Positions 43,445 through 52,601 are shown, counted from the stretch's first letter. The stretch is 64,000 nt of DNA from PNNG01 sp046291695 (GCA_046291695.1 JBKBSO010000007.1:62001-126000), one strand, 5' to 3'. The notes: generated by a model from the sequence alone, not told the origin. Numbers and translations are program-made.

Positions 43445-44215
43445 TCAATGCAAGTGTTCAAAAATAAACGCCCTGCCAAAATTCTGGCTAAGGGCGCTAT
43501 TTGCAGGCCCAGGACTATGCACAAAGTAATAATGCTGCGGACGGGTTGATACATCCCAAAATGCCGCCGTATTCACATAAAAGCCAACGGCCGGTTCACC
43601 CGCATTGGCAATCTCAAGCAATTCATTGGCATCAAAATGTTCCTGAACCATCCGAGGCTGACCAAAACCACACAATTCATAATTAAACTGCTCGCCGGGA
43701 GCACTCCGGGCGTTTCCCTTGGCCTTTATGTGGATATAGCCCATGGAAGGCCCATGGTACATGCCATATAAAGGGTCTAAAAATCCACCGCCCATGCCTG
43801 CCGCATTGGTTAAAGAATCAATCCCAATCGCAAACCGAATGGCCTCATAAGTGCCTACAGGCACCTCACTGAGTTGGATCAAAAAGAGCGTATTAAAATC
43901 AAGGACCACCAATTGTGGAGGTATATTCAGCGCTATCCAATTGCCTTTATCATTCAGCAAGGCAATCTGTGAAACATAATAGCGTAAACTGTCGAAACGG
44001 AGGCTATCTCCTGTTTCGGGATGCTCCATCCACTGGCGCATATAAAAGGCCTGCAGGTTTTCGCCCCAAATATGCTCCAGTTTAAGCAGGGCCTGCCCGT
44101 ATTCAACCGGCTCAGGCGTAGTTGCCGGGTTTAGGTTTTCTTTTTTGCATGCCCCTATCAGCATCAGGAGCATCAAAGCTAAAGGAAACCATTTGGTTGG
44201 AGTTGCGCTTTTCAT
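43445..44215 (-). CDS. MbnP-like lipoprotein
   Basis: 256 residues. Lipobox MLIGAC (Cys23). YGQALLKLEHIWGENLQAFY, DSLRFDSLRYYVSQIALLND, the FAIGIDSLTNAAG segment and a central YHGPSMGYIHIKAKG are typical of the MbnP/copper-binding-associated family, which in methanotrophs is found with MbnH di-haem partners. No MbnH neighbour is present. It lies two genes away from a multicopper oxidase, so a copper connection is possible but inferred. Confidence 0.75.
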   Translation of the reverse strand: MKSATPTKWFPLALMLLMLIGACKKENLNPATTPEPVEYGQALLKLEHIWGENLQAFYMRQWMEHPETGDSLRFDSLRYYVSQIALLNDKGNWIALNIPPQLVVLDFNTLFLIQLSEVPVGTYEAIRFAIGIDSLTNAAGMGGGFLDPLYGMYHGPSMGYIHIKAKGNARSAPGEQFNYELCGFGQPRMVQEHFDANELLEIANAGEPAVGFYVNTAAFWDVSTRPQHYYFVHSPGPANSALSQNFGRAFIFEHLH

Positions 44216-44249
44216 TTCCTAAAGTTGTGTGTTTTCATCCAAACCATCT

Positions 44250-45662
44250 TCAATAGCTAAGTACCCGTACAGTGTCAAGGTCGAGCCGCAACTGCAGCCA
44301 ATTGGCCAGTTGTTGTTCTCTGGCCTTTCCCGGATATTCACGCCAGCGGACGAGAATGGTGGGGATGGTGTCGGTTTGCATGCTTCCCATATCGGTTTCG
44401 GCCAAACGCGAAAAGCCTACTTTTTCAACCTTGGGATACTGCACCTGTATTTCCTGCGCAAGTTTTTTGTAGCTTACATTGCTAAGACGGTAACGTAAAA
44501 GCTCCTGTTCAAGTAAATGGATTTGTTCGTCTTTGTTTTGAAGCGCCGCTTCATTGCGCTTATATAAGTCTTCGAGTATGCCGGCACGCAATTCCTGGTT
44601 CAAACGCACAGCAGCTTCTCCATCTAAAGCACCGGCCTGATGCACAATGAGTTGGGTTTTACGGAGCCCTCGTTCTAGTAATTTGTTATTAAAATTTGCT
44701 ATTTCCTCTTTACTCAAGGGTGCGCCCAAAAGTGAAATTTCGATGGTGGAAGTATCGGCACCATAATTCAACTCGGTTTTAATCACCTGGCGATTAGGAA
44801 ATTCCAGATAATCCTGCACAAAACCCAAGGCCTTGGTCTTAAAAATCGACTGTTGAATTACGTTGTATCCAATAAATACGCTAGGAATGATGGTGATCAA
44901 CAAAAAAAGATAAATGCCGTAACGTGCTCTGGTTTCAGTTCGGGCATCTACAAAACCTACCCGATCAAACTTCAAGTAGCGTACAACAATGATGGTCGCA
45001 AAACTGATAAATACCGAGTTAATAAAAAAAAGATACATGGCCCCAAAAAAGAAGCTCATATTTCCACTGGCAAGCCCAAAACCCGCCGTACACAAGGGAG
45101 GCATCAGGGCGGTAGCGATGGCTACCCCGGGCACTACATTCGACTTTTCGCGTCGCGAACCGGCCACAATACCTGCCAACCCACCAAAAAAGGCTATGCC
45201 CACATCAAAAATGGTAGGGGTAGTTCGCGCAAGGAGCTCCGACTGAACCTCCGAAAGCGGACTTATGGCAAAATAAATGGTCGAAGTAAGAATGCTTATC
45301 GCTACTGTCGTTGCAAAATTTCGCAATGACTTTTTGAGTAAGGCAAAATCCATAATCCCTACTGCCAATCCTGTTCCGATGATTGGACCCATCAAGGGCG
45401 AAATTAACATCGCACCAATGATCACCGCAGTTGCATTGGTATTGAGGCCAATTGAGGCAATAAAAATACTTGCCACCAAAATCCAAACGTTGACCCCTTT
45501 AAACTCTACATCCCTTCTGATCCCTTCAATGCTGCCTTTTTCGTCGGTACCTTCTTCGATGCTCGCTAATTTGTGCAGAAAAGCCTTCAAGCTAATCCAC
45601 ATCTGCCGAAGGTCGGTTGGCCCGGCATGAGGTTGCTCATTGGGTAAGCGTTCGTTTTGCAT
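44250..45662 (-). CDS. DUF389 membrane protein with long C-terminal extension
   Basis: 470 residues from ATG 45662 (MQNERLPNEQPHAG); the open frame extends upstream to 45800 but without a plausible start. The DUF389 core (about 50-270) has six or so membrane segments with the motifs NTNATAVIIGAMLISPLMGP and GLAGIVAGSRREKSNVVPGV. The C-terminal 190 residues include a possible coiled coil (KRNEAALQNKDEQIHLLEQE) and a BON-like alpha/beta end. Function unknown. 34 bp separate it from the MbnP-like gene downstream. Confidence 0.85.
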   Translation of the reverse strand: MQNERLPNEQPHAGPTDLRQMWISLKAFLHKLASIEEGTDEKGSIEGIRRDVEFKGVNVWILVASIFIASIGLNTNATAVIIGAMLISPLMGPIIGTGLAVGIMDFALLKKSLRNFATTVAISILTSTIYFAISPLSEVQSELLARTTPTIFDVGIAFFGGLAGIVAGSRREKSNVVPGVAIATALMPPLCTAGFGLASGNMSFFFGAMYLFFINSVFISFATIIVVRYLKFDRVGFVDARTETRARYGIYLFLLITIIPSVFIGYNVIQQSIFKTKALGFVQDYLEFPNRQVIKTELNYGADTSTIEISLLGAPLSKEEIANFNNKLLERGLRKTQLIVHQAGALDGEAAVRLNQELRAGILEDLYKRNEAALQNKDEQIHLLEQELLRYRLSNVSYKKLAQEIQVQYPKVEKVGFSRLAETDMGSMQTDTIPTILVRWREYPGKAREQQLANWLQLRLDLDTVRVLSY

Positions 45663-45890
45663 GCCGCAAAATACGCATTTAGTAAGTTCGTCCAAACAGC
45701 ACCCCAGAAGATCGTGCGTATTTATCGGCAGATGCTCCCAAAACCCACATTGAGCTACATCCAAATAAATAATTCTCGGCCAGATGCACAGGCTATTCAA
45801 TAGCCAAAGCAGCCATTCCCTTTAGCTGTATGTGCACAAGCTTCAACTGACAGATTCACTTCACCCCATACAGGCTACCTATACGCCTAC

Positions 45891-47615
45891 TCAAGGCTGA
45901 ATAAGCACCCGCGATCGGTGATAAAACTGTTTTCCCTTGGCTTCAAACAAATAAAACCCCGGCTTTAGGTGCGCAACCTCAACTTGTCCATGTAAGGAAT
46001 GGTGGCTTCCGCGGAGTACTTCACGTCCCTGTACATCATAACATATCCAGTCAATGGTCTGGTCGGCACCAGCCTCAACAGGCTTAGCAGGCCTAAAATA
46101 AAACTGATTACTGGCAGGATTTGGAAATATCACCAGGCCATTAGATGCAGATATATCTTGAACAGACGTACCAAAAGGCGATTTTACGATAAACTGCCCC
46201 ATCATGCCATCATCCTCATGCGTAAGCATATGACAGTGATACATATACGGCAACGAATCGTCCCAAAATGTTTCAAATTGCGTAATAAAGCGTACGTTGC
46301 CCATAGCCGGCACAAAAACCACATCCTTTCTACCCCGCAAATGCACCGGAGGCTGCGCCCCATTTATAGTAAGCACATAAAAAGGCACATCATGCAAGTG
46401 AAAAGGATGACCTATGGGCGTTTGGTTACGCAGTTCCCAAATTTCTATATTATTGAAAGGAATATATTCATTAATTACATGCATATCGAAATGCGCATTA
46501 TTAATCATGAAAGGCCCTTGTATGGCGGTTGGGCCCATGTTGGCCGCCATAAACGTAAAAATCCTTGTGGTGTCGGCCTGATTAACCGTAAATGGTTGAT
46601 GACTGACTAAGCTTGTTGGAATGTTGCTTACCGGAACATCACCCGGCACGCCCACTTGTATTTGAAGCAGGTTGAAGTTGGCGCCATTTCGTGGGTTTAG
46701 GCTGTAACCGGGCAACTGTTGCCCGGGCCCCATGCCGGGTTGTGCTGCACCATAAATGGCATTGGCCAATTGACTGCCGTAATTCATCAGCTGCAGGCTC
46801 TGGCCTTGTTTGCCCGTTAGATTCACCAGAATTTCGGCACGTTCGCCGGGCGCCAGTTGCAGGCGGGTCATGGCCACGGGCGCGCTTAACAAACCGCCAT
46901 CACTGCCTATCATGTGGAAGCTTTCGTTGGTACTCAAACCCACATTAAATACACGCTCCAAGGAGCCATTCAACAAACGGAAGCGAACGATTTGTGCTGG
47001 CAAGTTCACGAAGGGGTTGAGTGTGCCATTGAGCATGACCGCTGTATCGAGGTGCTGTCCAATGACAATTTGGTTGTTGCCGTCGAACTGCCGGGTTTGT
47101 AATACAATGGGAATGTCATCTACCCCATAAGTGCGGGGTAAATGGAGGGCCGCCTCTACACTATCTCGCACAATGATGAAGCCAGCAGCTCCTTTGGCCA
47201 CCTGTTCTGTGGTTTTATAATGTAAATGCGGATGATACCAATACGTTGATGCCCAATCAAGCACCGTAAAATCAGGCGACCAGGTGGTGCCCGAAGGAAT
47301 TACAATGTGTGGCCCACCATCATTGGCCGGCGATACATGTAACCCATGCCAGTGAATGGTGGTGGTATCCGTCAACAGGTTTTGAACATGCATTTGCACA
47401 TGTTGCCCGCTATTTAAAATGAGCGTAGGCGCCAAAAAAGGGCCGTTGATCCCCATGGTTTGGGTCATACTGCCCGGATAAAACTGCACGCTATCGTGTC
47501 GAATGTGTAGCTGTATGCTCGGCCCGCTTAAGGTGTCGGGAATATGCAAGGGGTTTTGGGCAGATGCCGCAAAATGTAACACCATGCTGATAAGCAGCAA
47601 AATGCGAATTCTCAT
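45891..47615 (-). CDS. Secreted multicopper oxidase with T9SS C-terminal domain
   Basis: 574 residues from ATG 47615 (MRIRILLLISMVLHFAASAQ, signal peptide). The frame stays open upstream to 47693 but would cover the operator. Four copper-ligand motifs are present: HWHGLH, HPHLHY, HPFHLH and HCHMLTHEDDGMM, giving the type 1 and trinuclear copper sites of a CotA/bilirubin-oxidase-like enzyme. The last ~75 residues (NGLVIFPNPASNQFYF to GFYLFEAKGKQFYHRSRVLI) are a type A T9SS sorting domain, so it is exported to the surface. A palindromic operator and near -7 element lie just upstream. Substrate unknown. Confidence 0.92.
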   Translation of the reverse strand: MRIRILLLISMVLHFAASAQNPLHIPDTLSGPSIQLHIRHDSVQFYPGSMTQTMGINGPFLAPTLILNSGQHVQMHVQNLLTDTTTIHWHGLHVSPANDGGPHIVIPSGTTWSPDFTVLDWASTYWYHPHLHYKTTEQVAKGAAGFIIVRDSVEAALHLPRTYGVDDIPIVLQTRQFDGNNQIVIGQHLDTAVMLNGTLNPFVNLPAQIVRFRLLNGSLERVFNVGLSTNESFHMIGSDGGLLSAPVAMTRLQLAPGERAEILVNLTGKQGQSLQLMNYGSQLANAIYGAAQPGMGPGQQLPGYSLNPRNGANFNLLQIQVGVPGDVPVSNIPTSLVSHQPFTVNQADTTRIFTFMAANMGPTAIQGPFMINNAHFDMHVINEYIPFNNIEIWELRNQTPIGHPFHLHDVPFYVLTINGAQPPVHLRGRKDVVFVPAMGNVRFITQFETFWDDSLPYMYHCHMLTHEDDGMMGQFIVKSPFGTSVQDISASNGLVIFPNPASNQFYFRPAKPVEAGADQTIDWICYDVQGREVLRGSHHSLHGQVEVAHLKPGFYLFEAKGKQFYHRSRVLIQP

Positions 47616-47630
47616 ACGAACAGATTTTAG

Positions 47631-47638
47631 TAAAATTA
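47631..47638 (-). promoter_or_regulatory. Near-consensus -7 element of the multicopper oxidase gene
   Basis: Minus-strand TAATTTTA, one mismatch from TAnnTTTG, 15 bp before the ATG at 47615. It lies 29.5 bp from the centre of the palindrome at 47661-47674. Confidence 0.4.
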
Positions 47639-47660
47639 ACTGCAAAACCCGAAACCTTAT

Positions 47661-47674
47661 GTAACCGAGGTTAC
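47661..47674. promoter_or_regulatory. Palindromic operator GTAACC-GA-GGTTAC (candidate Crp/Fnr-type site)
   Basis: Perfect 6-bp inverted repeat with a 2-bp spacer, 46-59 bp upstream of the multicopper oxidase ATG. Same sequence and spacing as the sites before the SoxB-like and MBL-rhodanese genes. Confidence 0.65.
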
Positions 47675-47725
47675 ACAAACGCATTTTCACCATGTAGCAA
47701 AGCGGCTAAAAGTAGTTTCATAAAA

Positions 47726-49762
47726 CTAGCGTTCGCTTTTCAAACGCTCCTCGTACATAAACAGCTCATCTCGAAGCCGGGCCGCATCCATAAAATCAAG
47801 CTCCCGGGCAGCCTTTTCCATTTTTTTCCGGGTTTCCTGTACCAGCTTTTGCAACTTCTCTGCACTGAGGTATTCGGTTACCGGATCGGCAACCATCTGC
47901 CCTTGCTCCGGTTCCAAATAATACTTCTTCCGGCTGTTGCTGCCGCTTCCACGGATATCAAGCACGGCAGTTTGCCCCATAATTTCTTCCTTAGTCTTGC
48001 TAATGCCCTTAGGGGTAATGCCATGCTCCAGGTTATAGGCAATTTGTTTTTCGCGTCTTCGGTTGGTTTCATCCATGGTTTGACGCATAGACTCGGTAAT
48101 CTTATCGGCATAAAAAATCACCCGGCCATTCACATTTCGGGCGGCGCGACCTGCCGTTTGCGTGAGTGAACGGCCTGAGCGAAGAAAGCCTTCTTTATCG
48201 GCATCAAGCACCGCCACCAGCGATACTTCTGGTAAATCAAGCCCTTCGCGCAAGAGGTTAACCCCAATGAGTACATCAAACTTCCCTAACCGTAAATCAC
48301 GTAAAATCTCTACACGATCGAGTGTATCTACTTCACTGTGTATATAGCGACATTTAATGCCCAAATTGGCCATATACTTCGCTAACTCCTCCGCCATGCG
48401 CTTGGTTAGTGTGGTCACCAAAACCCGATCGCCAGCTTCAATCCGCTTTTGGGTTTCGTTTAGCAAATCATCCACTTGTGTGGCCACCGGCCTCACTTCA
48501 ATGGGTGGGTCGAGCAGACCGGTTGGCCGAATAAGCTGCTCCACCACCACCCCTTCGCTTTTCATCAGCTCATAATCGCCGGGTGTAGCGCTCACATACA
48601 CCACCTGACTAGCCATGCCTTCAAATTCTTCAAACTTTAACGGGCGGTTATCAAGTGCAGCCGGTAACCTAAAGCCATGCTCCACCAGGTTAAGTTTGCG
48701 TGAGCGGTCGCCCCCGTACATTGCCCGCAATTGGGGAATAGTTTGGTGACTTTCGTCGAGAATGAGCAGATAATCGTTTGGGAAATAATCGAGCAAACAA
48801 AAGGGCCGATCCCCTGGATGCCGCTGGTCAAGATAACGCGAATAGTTTTCGATACCCGAACAATAACCCAACTCCCGAATCATCTCTAAATCGAAGGTTA
48901 CACGCTCTTCCAGTCGCTTGGCTTCCAGAAAACGGCCTATCGACTTAAAATAATCGGCCTGACGTACCATGTCTTCCTGAATCTGAAAGAGCGTATCGGT
49001 CAGGCGTTCTCGTGGCGTTACGTAGTTGTTGGCCGGAAAGATGGCAATATCTTGCATCTTTTCGAACGTGGCACCAGTTATTGGATCTACTGCCGCTATG
49101 TGGTCAATGTCGTCTCCAAAAAACTCAATGCGGTAAGCAAAATCGGCATAAGCCAGGAAAATATCTACCGTATCGCCCTTAACCCGAAAGCTGCCTCGGG
49201 TAAAATCGGCCGTGGTGCGCTTGTACAGGTTGTCGACCAGCGCATGCAACAAGGCATTTCGAGCAATCCGATTTCCGACCGATAGGCGTATGACTTTATC
49301 GGTATAATCTTTCGGATTCCCCATACCGTAAATACAACTCACCGAGGCCACTACCAACACATCGCGTCGACCGCTCATCAACGATGAGGTCGTTCGTAAG
49401 CGTAGCTTTTCGATTTCATCGTTGATGGCCAGGTCCTTCTCTATGTAGGTGTTGGTAGACGGAATAAAGGCTTCGGGCTGGTAATAATCGTAATAGCTCA
49501 CAAAGTATTCCACCGCATTATTCGGAAAAAACTGCCTGAACTCCCCATACAGCTGGGCGACCAGGGTTTTGTTGTGGGTGAGCACCAGGGTTGGCTTCTG
49601 CACCTGCTCCACCACATTGGCCATGGTGAACGTCTTTCCCGACCCGGTAACCCCCAACAATACTTGCGCAGGCTCACCCTCCCGAATGCCGGCTACCAAT
49701 TGCCGGATAGCTTCTGGCTGATCGCCGGTAGGGGTATAAACGGAGGTAAGTTCGAATGCCAT
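47726..49762 (-). CDS. uvrB: UvrABC excinuclease subunit B
   Basis: 678 residues from ATG 49762 (MAFELTSVYTPTGDQPEAIR). Walker A GVTGSGKT (37-44), helicase-type motifs including ILDESHQTIPQL and AGRAARN, and a C-terminal UVR domain (from about 630: KLVQETRKKMEKAARELDFM). Damage-recognition helicase of nucleotide excision repair. Full length. The -7 element lies just before the ATG, so the message is probably leaderless; the TTG at 49768 inside that element is rejected as the start. Confidence 0.97.
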   Translation of the reverse strand: MAFELTSVYTPTGDQPEAIRQLVAGIREGEPAQVLLGVTGSGKTFTMANVVEQVQKPTLVLTHNKTLVAQLYGEFRQFFPNNAVEYFVSYYDYYQPEAFIPSTNTYIEKDLAINDEIEKLRLRTTSSLMSGRRDVLVVASVSCIYGMGNPKDYTDKVIRLSVGNRIARNALLHALVDNLYKRTTADFTRGSFRVKGDTVDIFLAYADFAYRIEFFGDDIDHIAAVDPITGATFEKMQDIAIFPANNYVTPRERLTDTLFQIQEDMVRQADYFKSIGRFLEAKRLEERVTFDLEMIRELGYCSGIENYSRYLDQRHPGDRPFCLLDYFPNDYLLILDESHQTIPQLRAMYGGDRSRKLNLVEHGFRLPAALDNRPLKFEEFEGMASQVVYVSATPGDYELMKSEGVVVEQLIRPTGLLDPPIEVRPVATQVDDLLNETQKRIEAGDRVLVTTLTKRMAEELAKYMANLGIKCRYIHSEVDTLDRVEILRDLRLGKFDVLIGVNLLREGLDLPEVSLVAVLDADKEGFLRSGRSLTQTAGRAARNVNGRVIFYADKITESMRQTMDETNRRREKQIAYNLEHGITPKGISKTKEEIMGQTAVLDIRGSGSNSRKKYYLEPEQGQMVADPVTEYLSAEKLQKLVQETRKKMEKAARELDFMDAARLRDELFMYEERLKSER

Positions 49763-49765
49763 GGA

Positions 49766-49773
49766 CAAATGTA
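49766..49773 (-). promoter_or_regulatory. Bacteroidota -7 element (TACATTTG) of uvrB
   Basis: Exact TAnnTTTG on the minus strand ending 3 bp before the uvrB ATG; a TTG 23 bp further upstream may serve as the -33 element. Implies a leaderless transcript. Confidence 0.65.
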
Positions 49774-49829
49774 AATTTAGCGTATTAAGTTCATACCAAG
49801 GTTTGAGCCGCTAACATCCGGCTGTACTC

Positions 49830-49866
49830 AAAAAAAAAACCGCGTTCAGGAAACACCCAAACGCGG
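49830..49866 (-). terminator. Intrinsic terminator of the superoxide dismutase gene
   Basis: CCGCGTT/AACGCGG stem (49840-49846 with 49860-49866) and a 13-base loop, followed on the minus strand by ten T residues. It ends the sod transcript and separates it from uvrB. Confidence 0.85.
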
Positions 49867-49885
49867 CATAAACAAACGGTGTATA

Positions 49886-50494
49886 TTATTTAGCTGCAGC
49901 GTAGCGACGACTCACCTCATCCCAGTTTACTACATTCCAGAATGCGCTGATGTAATCGGGGCGACGGTTCTGATAGTTGAGGTAATAGGCATGCTCCCAA
50001 ACATCAAGACCCAAAATGGGTGTACCATTGCAATCGGTAACCACGTCCATGAGTGGGTTATCTTGGTTGGGTGTACTACAGACTTTAAGCTTGCCATTTT
50101 CTACGCACAGCCAAGCCCATCCCGATCCAAAACGCGTAGCTGCGGCCTTCGCAAATTCTTCTTTAAAACTACTGAATGAACCAAAAGTAGCATTAATGTC
50201 GTCGGCCAATGTTCCCGTAGGCTCACCACCACCATGAGGTCCCATAATGGTCCAAAATAAACTGTGGTTGTAATGCCCTCCGCCGTTGTTTCGCACGGCA
50301 GCAGGAAGTTGACTGATGTTGGCCATAAGGGCTTCGAGCGACTTGCCTTCGTGCGCGGTACCCACAATGGCTGCATTCAGGTTGTTTACATAAGCTGCGT
50401 GGTGTTTACCATGGTGAATTTCCATAGTGGTTTGGTCGATATGTGGAGCTAAAGCTTCGCTTGAATAAGGTAATGCTGGTAATTCGAATGCCAT
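49886..50494 (-). CDS. Superoxide dismutase, Fe/Mn type
   Basis: 202 residues from ATG 50494 (MAFELPALPYSSEALAPHID); upstream in-frame codons to 50545 are not used. Metal ligands are seen in MEIHHGKHHAAYVNNLN, GGHYNHSLFW, the LDVWEHAYYLNYQNRRPDY segment (Asp and His). Cytoplasmic enzyme that turns superoxide into H2O2 and O2. Monocistronic with own promoter and terminator. Metal choice (Fe or Mn) cannot be told. Confidence 0.95.
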   Translation of the reverse strand: MAFELPALPYSSEALAPHIDQTTMEIHHGKHHAAYVNNLNAAIVGTAHEGKSLEALMANISQLPAAVRNNGGGHYNHSLFWTIMGPHGGGEPTGTLADDINATFGSFSSFKEEFAKAAATRFGSGWAWLCVENGKLKVCSTPNQDNPLMDVVTDCNGTPILGLDVWEHAYYLNYQNRRPDYISAFWNVVNWDEVSRRYAAAK

Positions 50495-50520
50495 GTTTAG
50501 ATAAATTTTAAGGTTAAAAG

Positions 50521-50528
50521 CAAAAATA
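50521..50528 (-). promoter_or_regulatory. Bacteroidota -7 element (TATTTTTG) of the superoxide dismutase gene
   Basis: Exact TAnnTTTG on the minus strand, 26 bp upstream of the ATG at 50494. Confidence 0.55.
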
Positions 50529-50609
50529 GTGTATCTGCTTAACAATAATATGTCGAAAGCGTTTCGTTTACTTTAATTTTTTAACAGAAACACCCGAAAA
50601 GATTCACGT

Positions 50610-51320
50610 TCAAAGCATCAGGGTAAGTCCCACCGACATGGGCCTGCCGTTCACCGGATTGGTGCGGAACCATTCGTTTAAGCCATAATAAAAACTCAAG
50701 CCCAATCGGTGGTAGCCTATCCGGCCAATAATGGCCAAACGCCAAGGATCGAGGTCCAGCATATCATCACGGCCTTTGAATTTTTGCGTGAGGCTCCCCA
50801 AAACCGATTTGCTACCCAGAGAACCGGTGTAACCCACATTAATACCCGTACTGGCCTTAAAGCTCTTGAGTTTGCCCCGGGGCTTGGAACTATATCGGAA
50901 TTCCACGGGCACCAGCTCATAAGTGGTAAACACGAATTTATTCTTTACCGCTGGCGAATCGGGCCAAACAGCATTGGGATTGTTGGGGTCTAGGTCCCAG
51001 CGCCGCAAGTTGGTAAAATAATTCCGCGACGACAGCCCTAAACCGGCGGCAAAGCTGTAGTTCGATTTACCAAAGCGTTGATTAAAATAGATGGTAAATG
51101 AAAAGCCTCCGGAACGCAATTGTCGGTATTGCACCGGATCACCCGGAAAACCTCTCAAAAAATCCATCTGATAAGTGAGCACCAAGCCTTCGAGGTCGGG
51201 ATTTCGGCTGGGTTTTTTCTTAAGTAATTCAGCTGATTCGAGCCCATCTGACTCTTGGGCCGCTACGGCTCCACAAATCAAAAAAAACAGAAAAAACAGG
51301 AAACGCATTTGCATAGCCAA
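50610..51320 (-). CDS. Outer-membrane beta-barrel protein (PorT-like)
   Basis: 236 residues. Signal peptide (MQMRFLFFLFFLICGAVAAQ), then about eight strands, ending PMSVGLTLML. Size and layout fit the outer-membrane beta-barrel (PorT family) group that is abundant in Bacteroidota, without further identification. It follows ribH on the same strand by 65 bp, with a stem-loop between them. Confidence 0.75.
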   Translation of the reverse strand: MAMQMRFLFFLFFLICGAVAAQESDGLESAELLKKKPSRNPDLEGLVLTYQMDFLRGFPGDPVQYRQLRSGGFSFTIYFNQRFGKSNYSFAAGLGLSSRNYFTNLRRWDLDPNNPNAVWPDSPAVKNKFVFTTYELVPVEFRYSSKPRGKLKSFKASTGINVGYTGSLGSKSVLGSLTQKFKGRDDMLDLDPWRLAIIGRIGYHRLGLSFYYGLNEWFRTNPVNGRPMSVGLTLML

Positions 51321-51365
51321 TATTAAGAAATTTGTGTCATTTCTTTATCAGCCCTATCGCAATTC

Positions 51366-51398
51366 GCGCAAAGGCTGTAGCAAAACTACAGCCCGCGC
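51366..51398 (-). terminator. Stem-loop overlapping the ribH stop codon
   Basis: GGCTGTAG and CTACAGCC (51373-51380 with 51386-51393) form an 8-bp stem with loop CAAAA; outer GCGC pairs extend it across a small bulge. The ribH stop codon lies in the stem. Only a short TTT follows, so termination is likely but weak. Confidence 0.4.
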
Positions 51399-51871
51399 TT
51401 AAGTTGGAGCATGCGCAACACGGTAACTGCGGCTTCAGTACCCTTATTCCCGTGTTTACCTCCGGCCCGATCCAACGCCTGTTCTTCGGTGAGCACGGTA
51501 ATTACTCCGAAAGCTACCGGCTTATTTGTACGTAAATTCACCTCCATCAGGCCATGTGCTACTGCCTCACTGATGTATTCAAAATGCGGGGTCTCGCCCT
51601 TGATTAGGCAGCCGATAGCTATCACCGCATCGCATCCGGCATCAATCAGCCACTGTGCCGCTAGAGGCAATTCGTAACTTCCGGGAACCGGTTGTGTGAA
51701 AATATTTTCGAGCTTTATTCCCTGGGCCAGTAATAAAGCACGGGCACCCTCTGTAAGGGCACCCGTGATGTGTTCATTCCATTCGGCAGCAACGATGCCA
51801 ATTTTTAACCTATCGGCCCCTTCGAGCTCAAATGGCTTGTATGCTGATAAATTTTGAAGGGCTGTAGCCAT
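51386..51871 (-). CDS. ribH: 6,7-dimethyl-8-ribityllumazine synthase
   Basis: 161 residues. VAAEWNEHITGALTEGA, VPGSYELPLAAQWL, IAIGCLIKGETPHFEYIS and GVITVLTEEQALDRAG with a final KGTEAAVTVLRM are the family motifs; the active-site His lies in GETPHFEY. It makes the lumazine precursor of riboflavin in the cytoplasm. The start is 2 bp after the TPR protein stop, so the two are co-translated. ribH next to a TPR gene and recF is a familiar arrangement in Bacteroidota. Confidence 0.97.
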   Translation of the reverse strand: MATALQNLSAYKPFELEGADRLKIGIVAAEWNEHITGALTEGARALLLAQGIKLENIFTQPVPGSYELPLAAQWLIDAGCDAVIAIGCLIKGETPHFEYISEAVAHGLMEVNLRTNKPVAFGVITVLTEEQALDRAGGKHGNKGTEAAVTVLRMLQLKRGL

Positions 51872-51873
51872 CC

Positions 51874-52575
51874 TTACATTTTGGCGTTCACCCTAGCCAT
51901 GTACTTCTCTGCGGCTTGTCCTTCGGTGGTCGACTTAAACTCCTTAAATACGCGCTCATAAAGTTCCAGGGCCTTTTTGTTTTTGCCCAGATGTTCTGCC
52001 AGTTCGCCGGCACGCATCAGGTAGATGGGGGTAGTAAAGTTGTTTTCATTTTTACTGGCAGCCTTCAGATAATAATCGAGGGCCTTTTCTTCCTCACCCA
52101 GTTCTAAATAGGCATCTCCCATTGAACCCAAGGCAATGCTGCCAATGATAGGCTCCTTGGTGCTGAACTTCTTGAGGTAGCTGATGGCATCTTCATACTG
52201 CCCTAAGCGCAGGTAGCTGATGCCCAAGTAGTAATTCGCCAGTTTGCCGGCACGGGTCCAACTGTAATCGTCGGCTATCTCCATAAAACCAGGGAAATTG
52301 CCATCGCCATCAATGGCCAATTGAAGCGAATCGTTTTCAAAATAGCGCTCGGCCACATACATCAAATTGAGTGCTTCTTCTTGCTTGTTGGGCAAATACA
52401 CCCCATTTACGTAGTAGGCAATGCCGATTACCAGCACCAAGCCTCCCACCACGCCATAGATGATGTTTTTATATTGTTCTAAAAATCGCTCGGAGCGACT
52501 GATGGTTTCTTTGATGTCGAGATTATCGAGTCCGAAATCCAGCGGATTTTCAGTACCCTGGTCTTTTTTTGCCAT
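51874..52575 (-). CDS. TPR protein with single membrane anchor (YfgM-like)
   Basis: 233 residues. Cytoplasmic N-terminus (1-38), one membrane segment (about 39-60, NIIYGVVGGLVLVIGIAYYV), then TPR units (LANYYLGISYLRLGQYEDAI, GSMGDAYLELGEEEKALDYY). Like YfgM, probably a periplasmic or outward-facing chaperone or scaffold near the Sec translocon. Lies 2 bp upstream of ribH and 26 bp after pdhA. Confidence 0.85.
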   Translation of the reverse strand: MAKKDQGTENPLDFGLDNLDIKETISRSERFLEQYKNIIYGVVGGLVLVIGIAYYVNGVYLPNKQEEALNLMYVAERYFENDSLQLAIDGDGNFPGFMEIADDYSWTRAGKLANYYLGISYLRLGQYEDAISYLKKFSTKEPIIGSIALGSMGDAYLELGEEEKALDYYLKAASKNENNFTTPIYLMRAGELAEHLGKNKKALELYERVFKEFKSTTEGQAAEKYMARVNAKM

Positions 52576-52601
52576 TGTATTGCTGTAAATGTTGTTTAAA
52601 A

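Noticed and set aside
45999..46610. Plus-strand open frame of 203 codons inside the multicopper oxidase gene
   Set aside because: Antisense to the oxidase; composition is a by-product of the coding strand.
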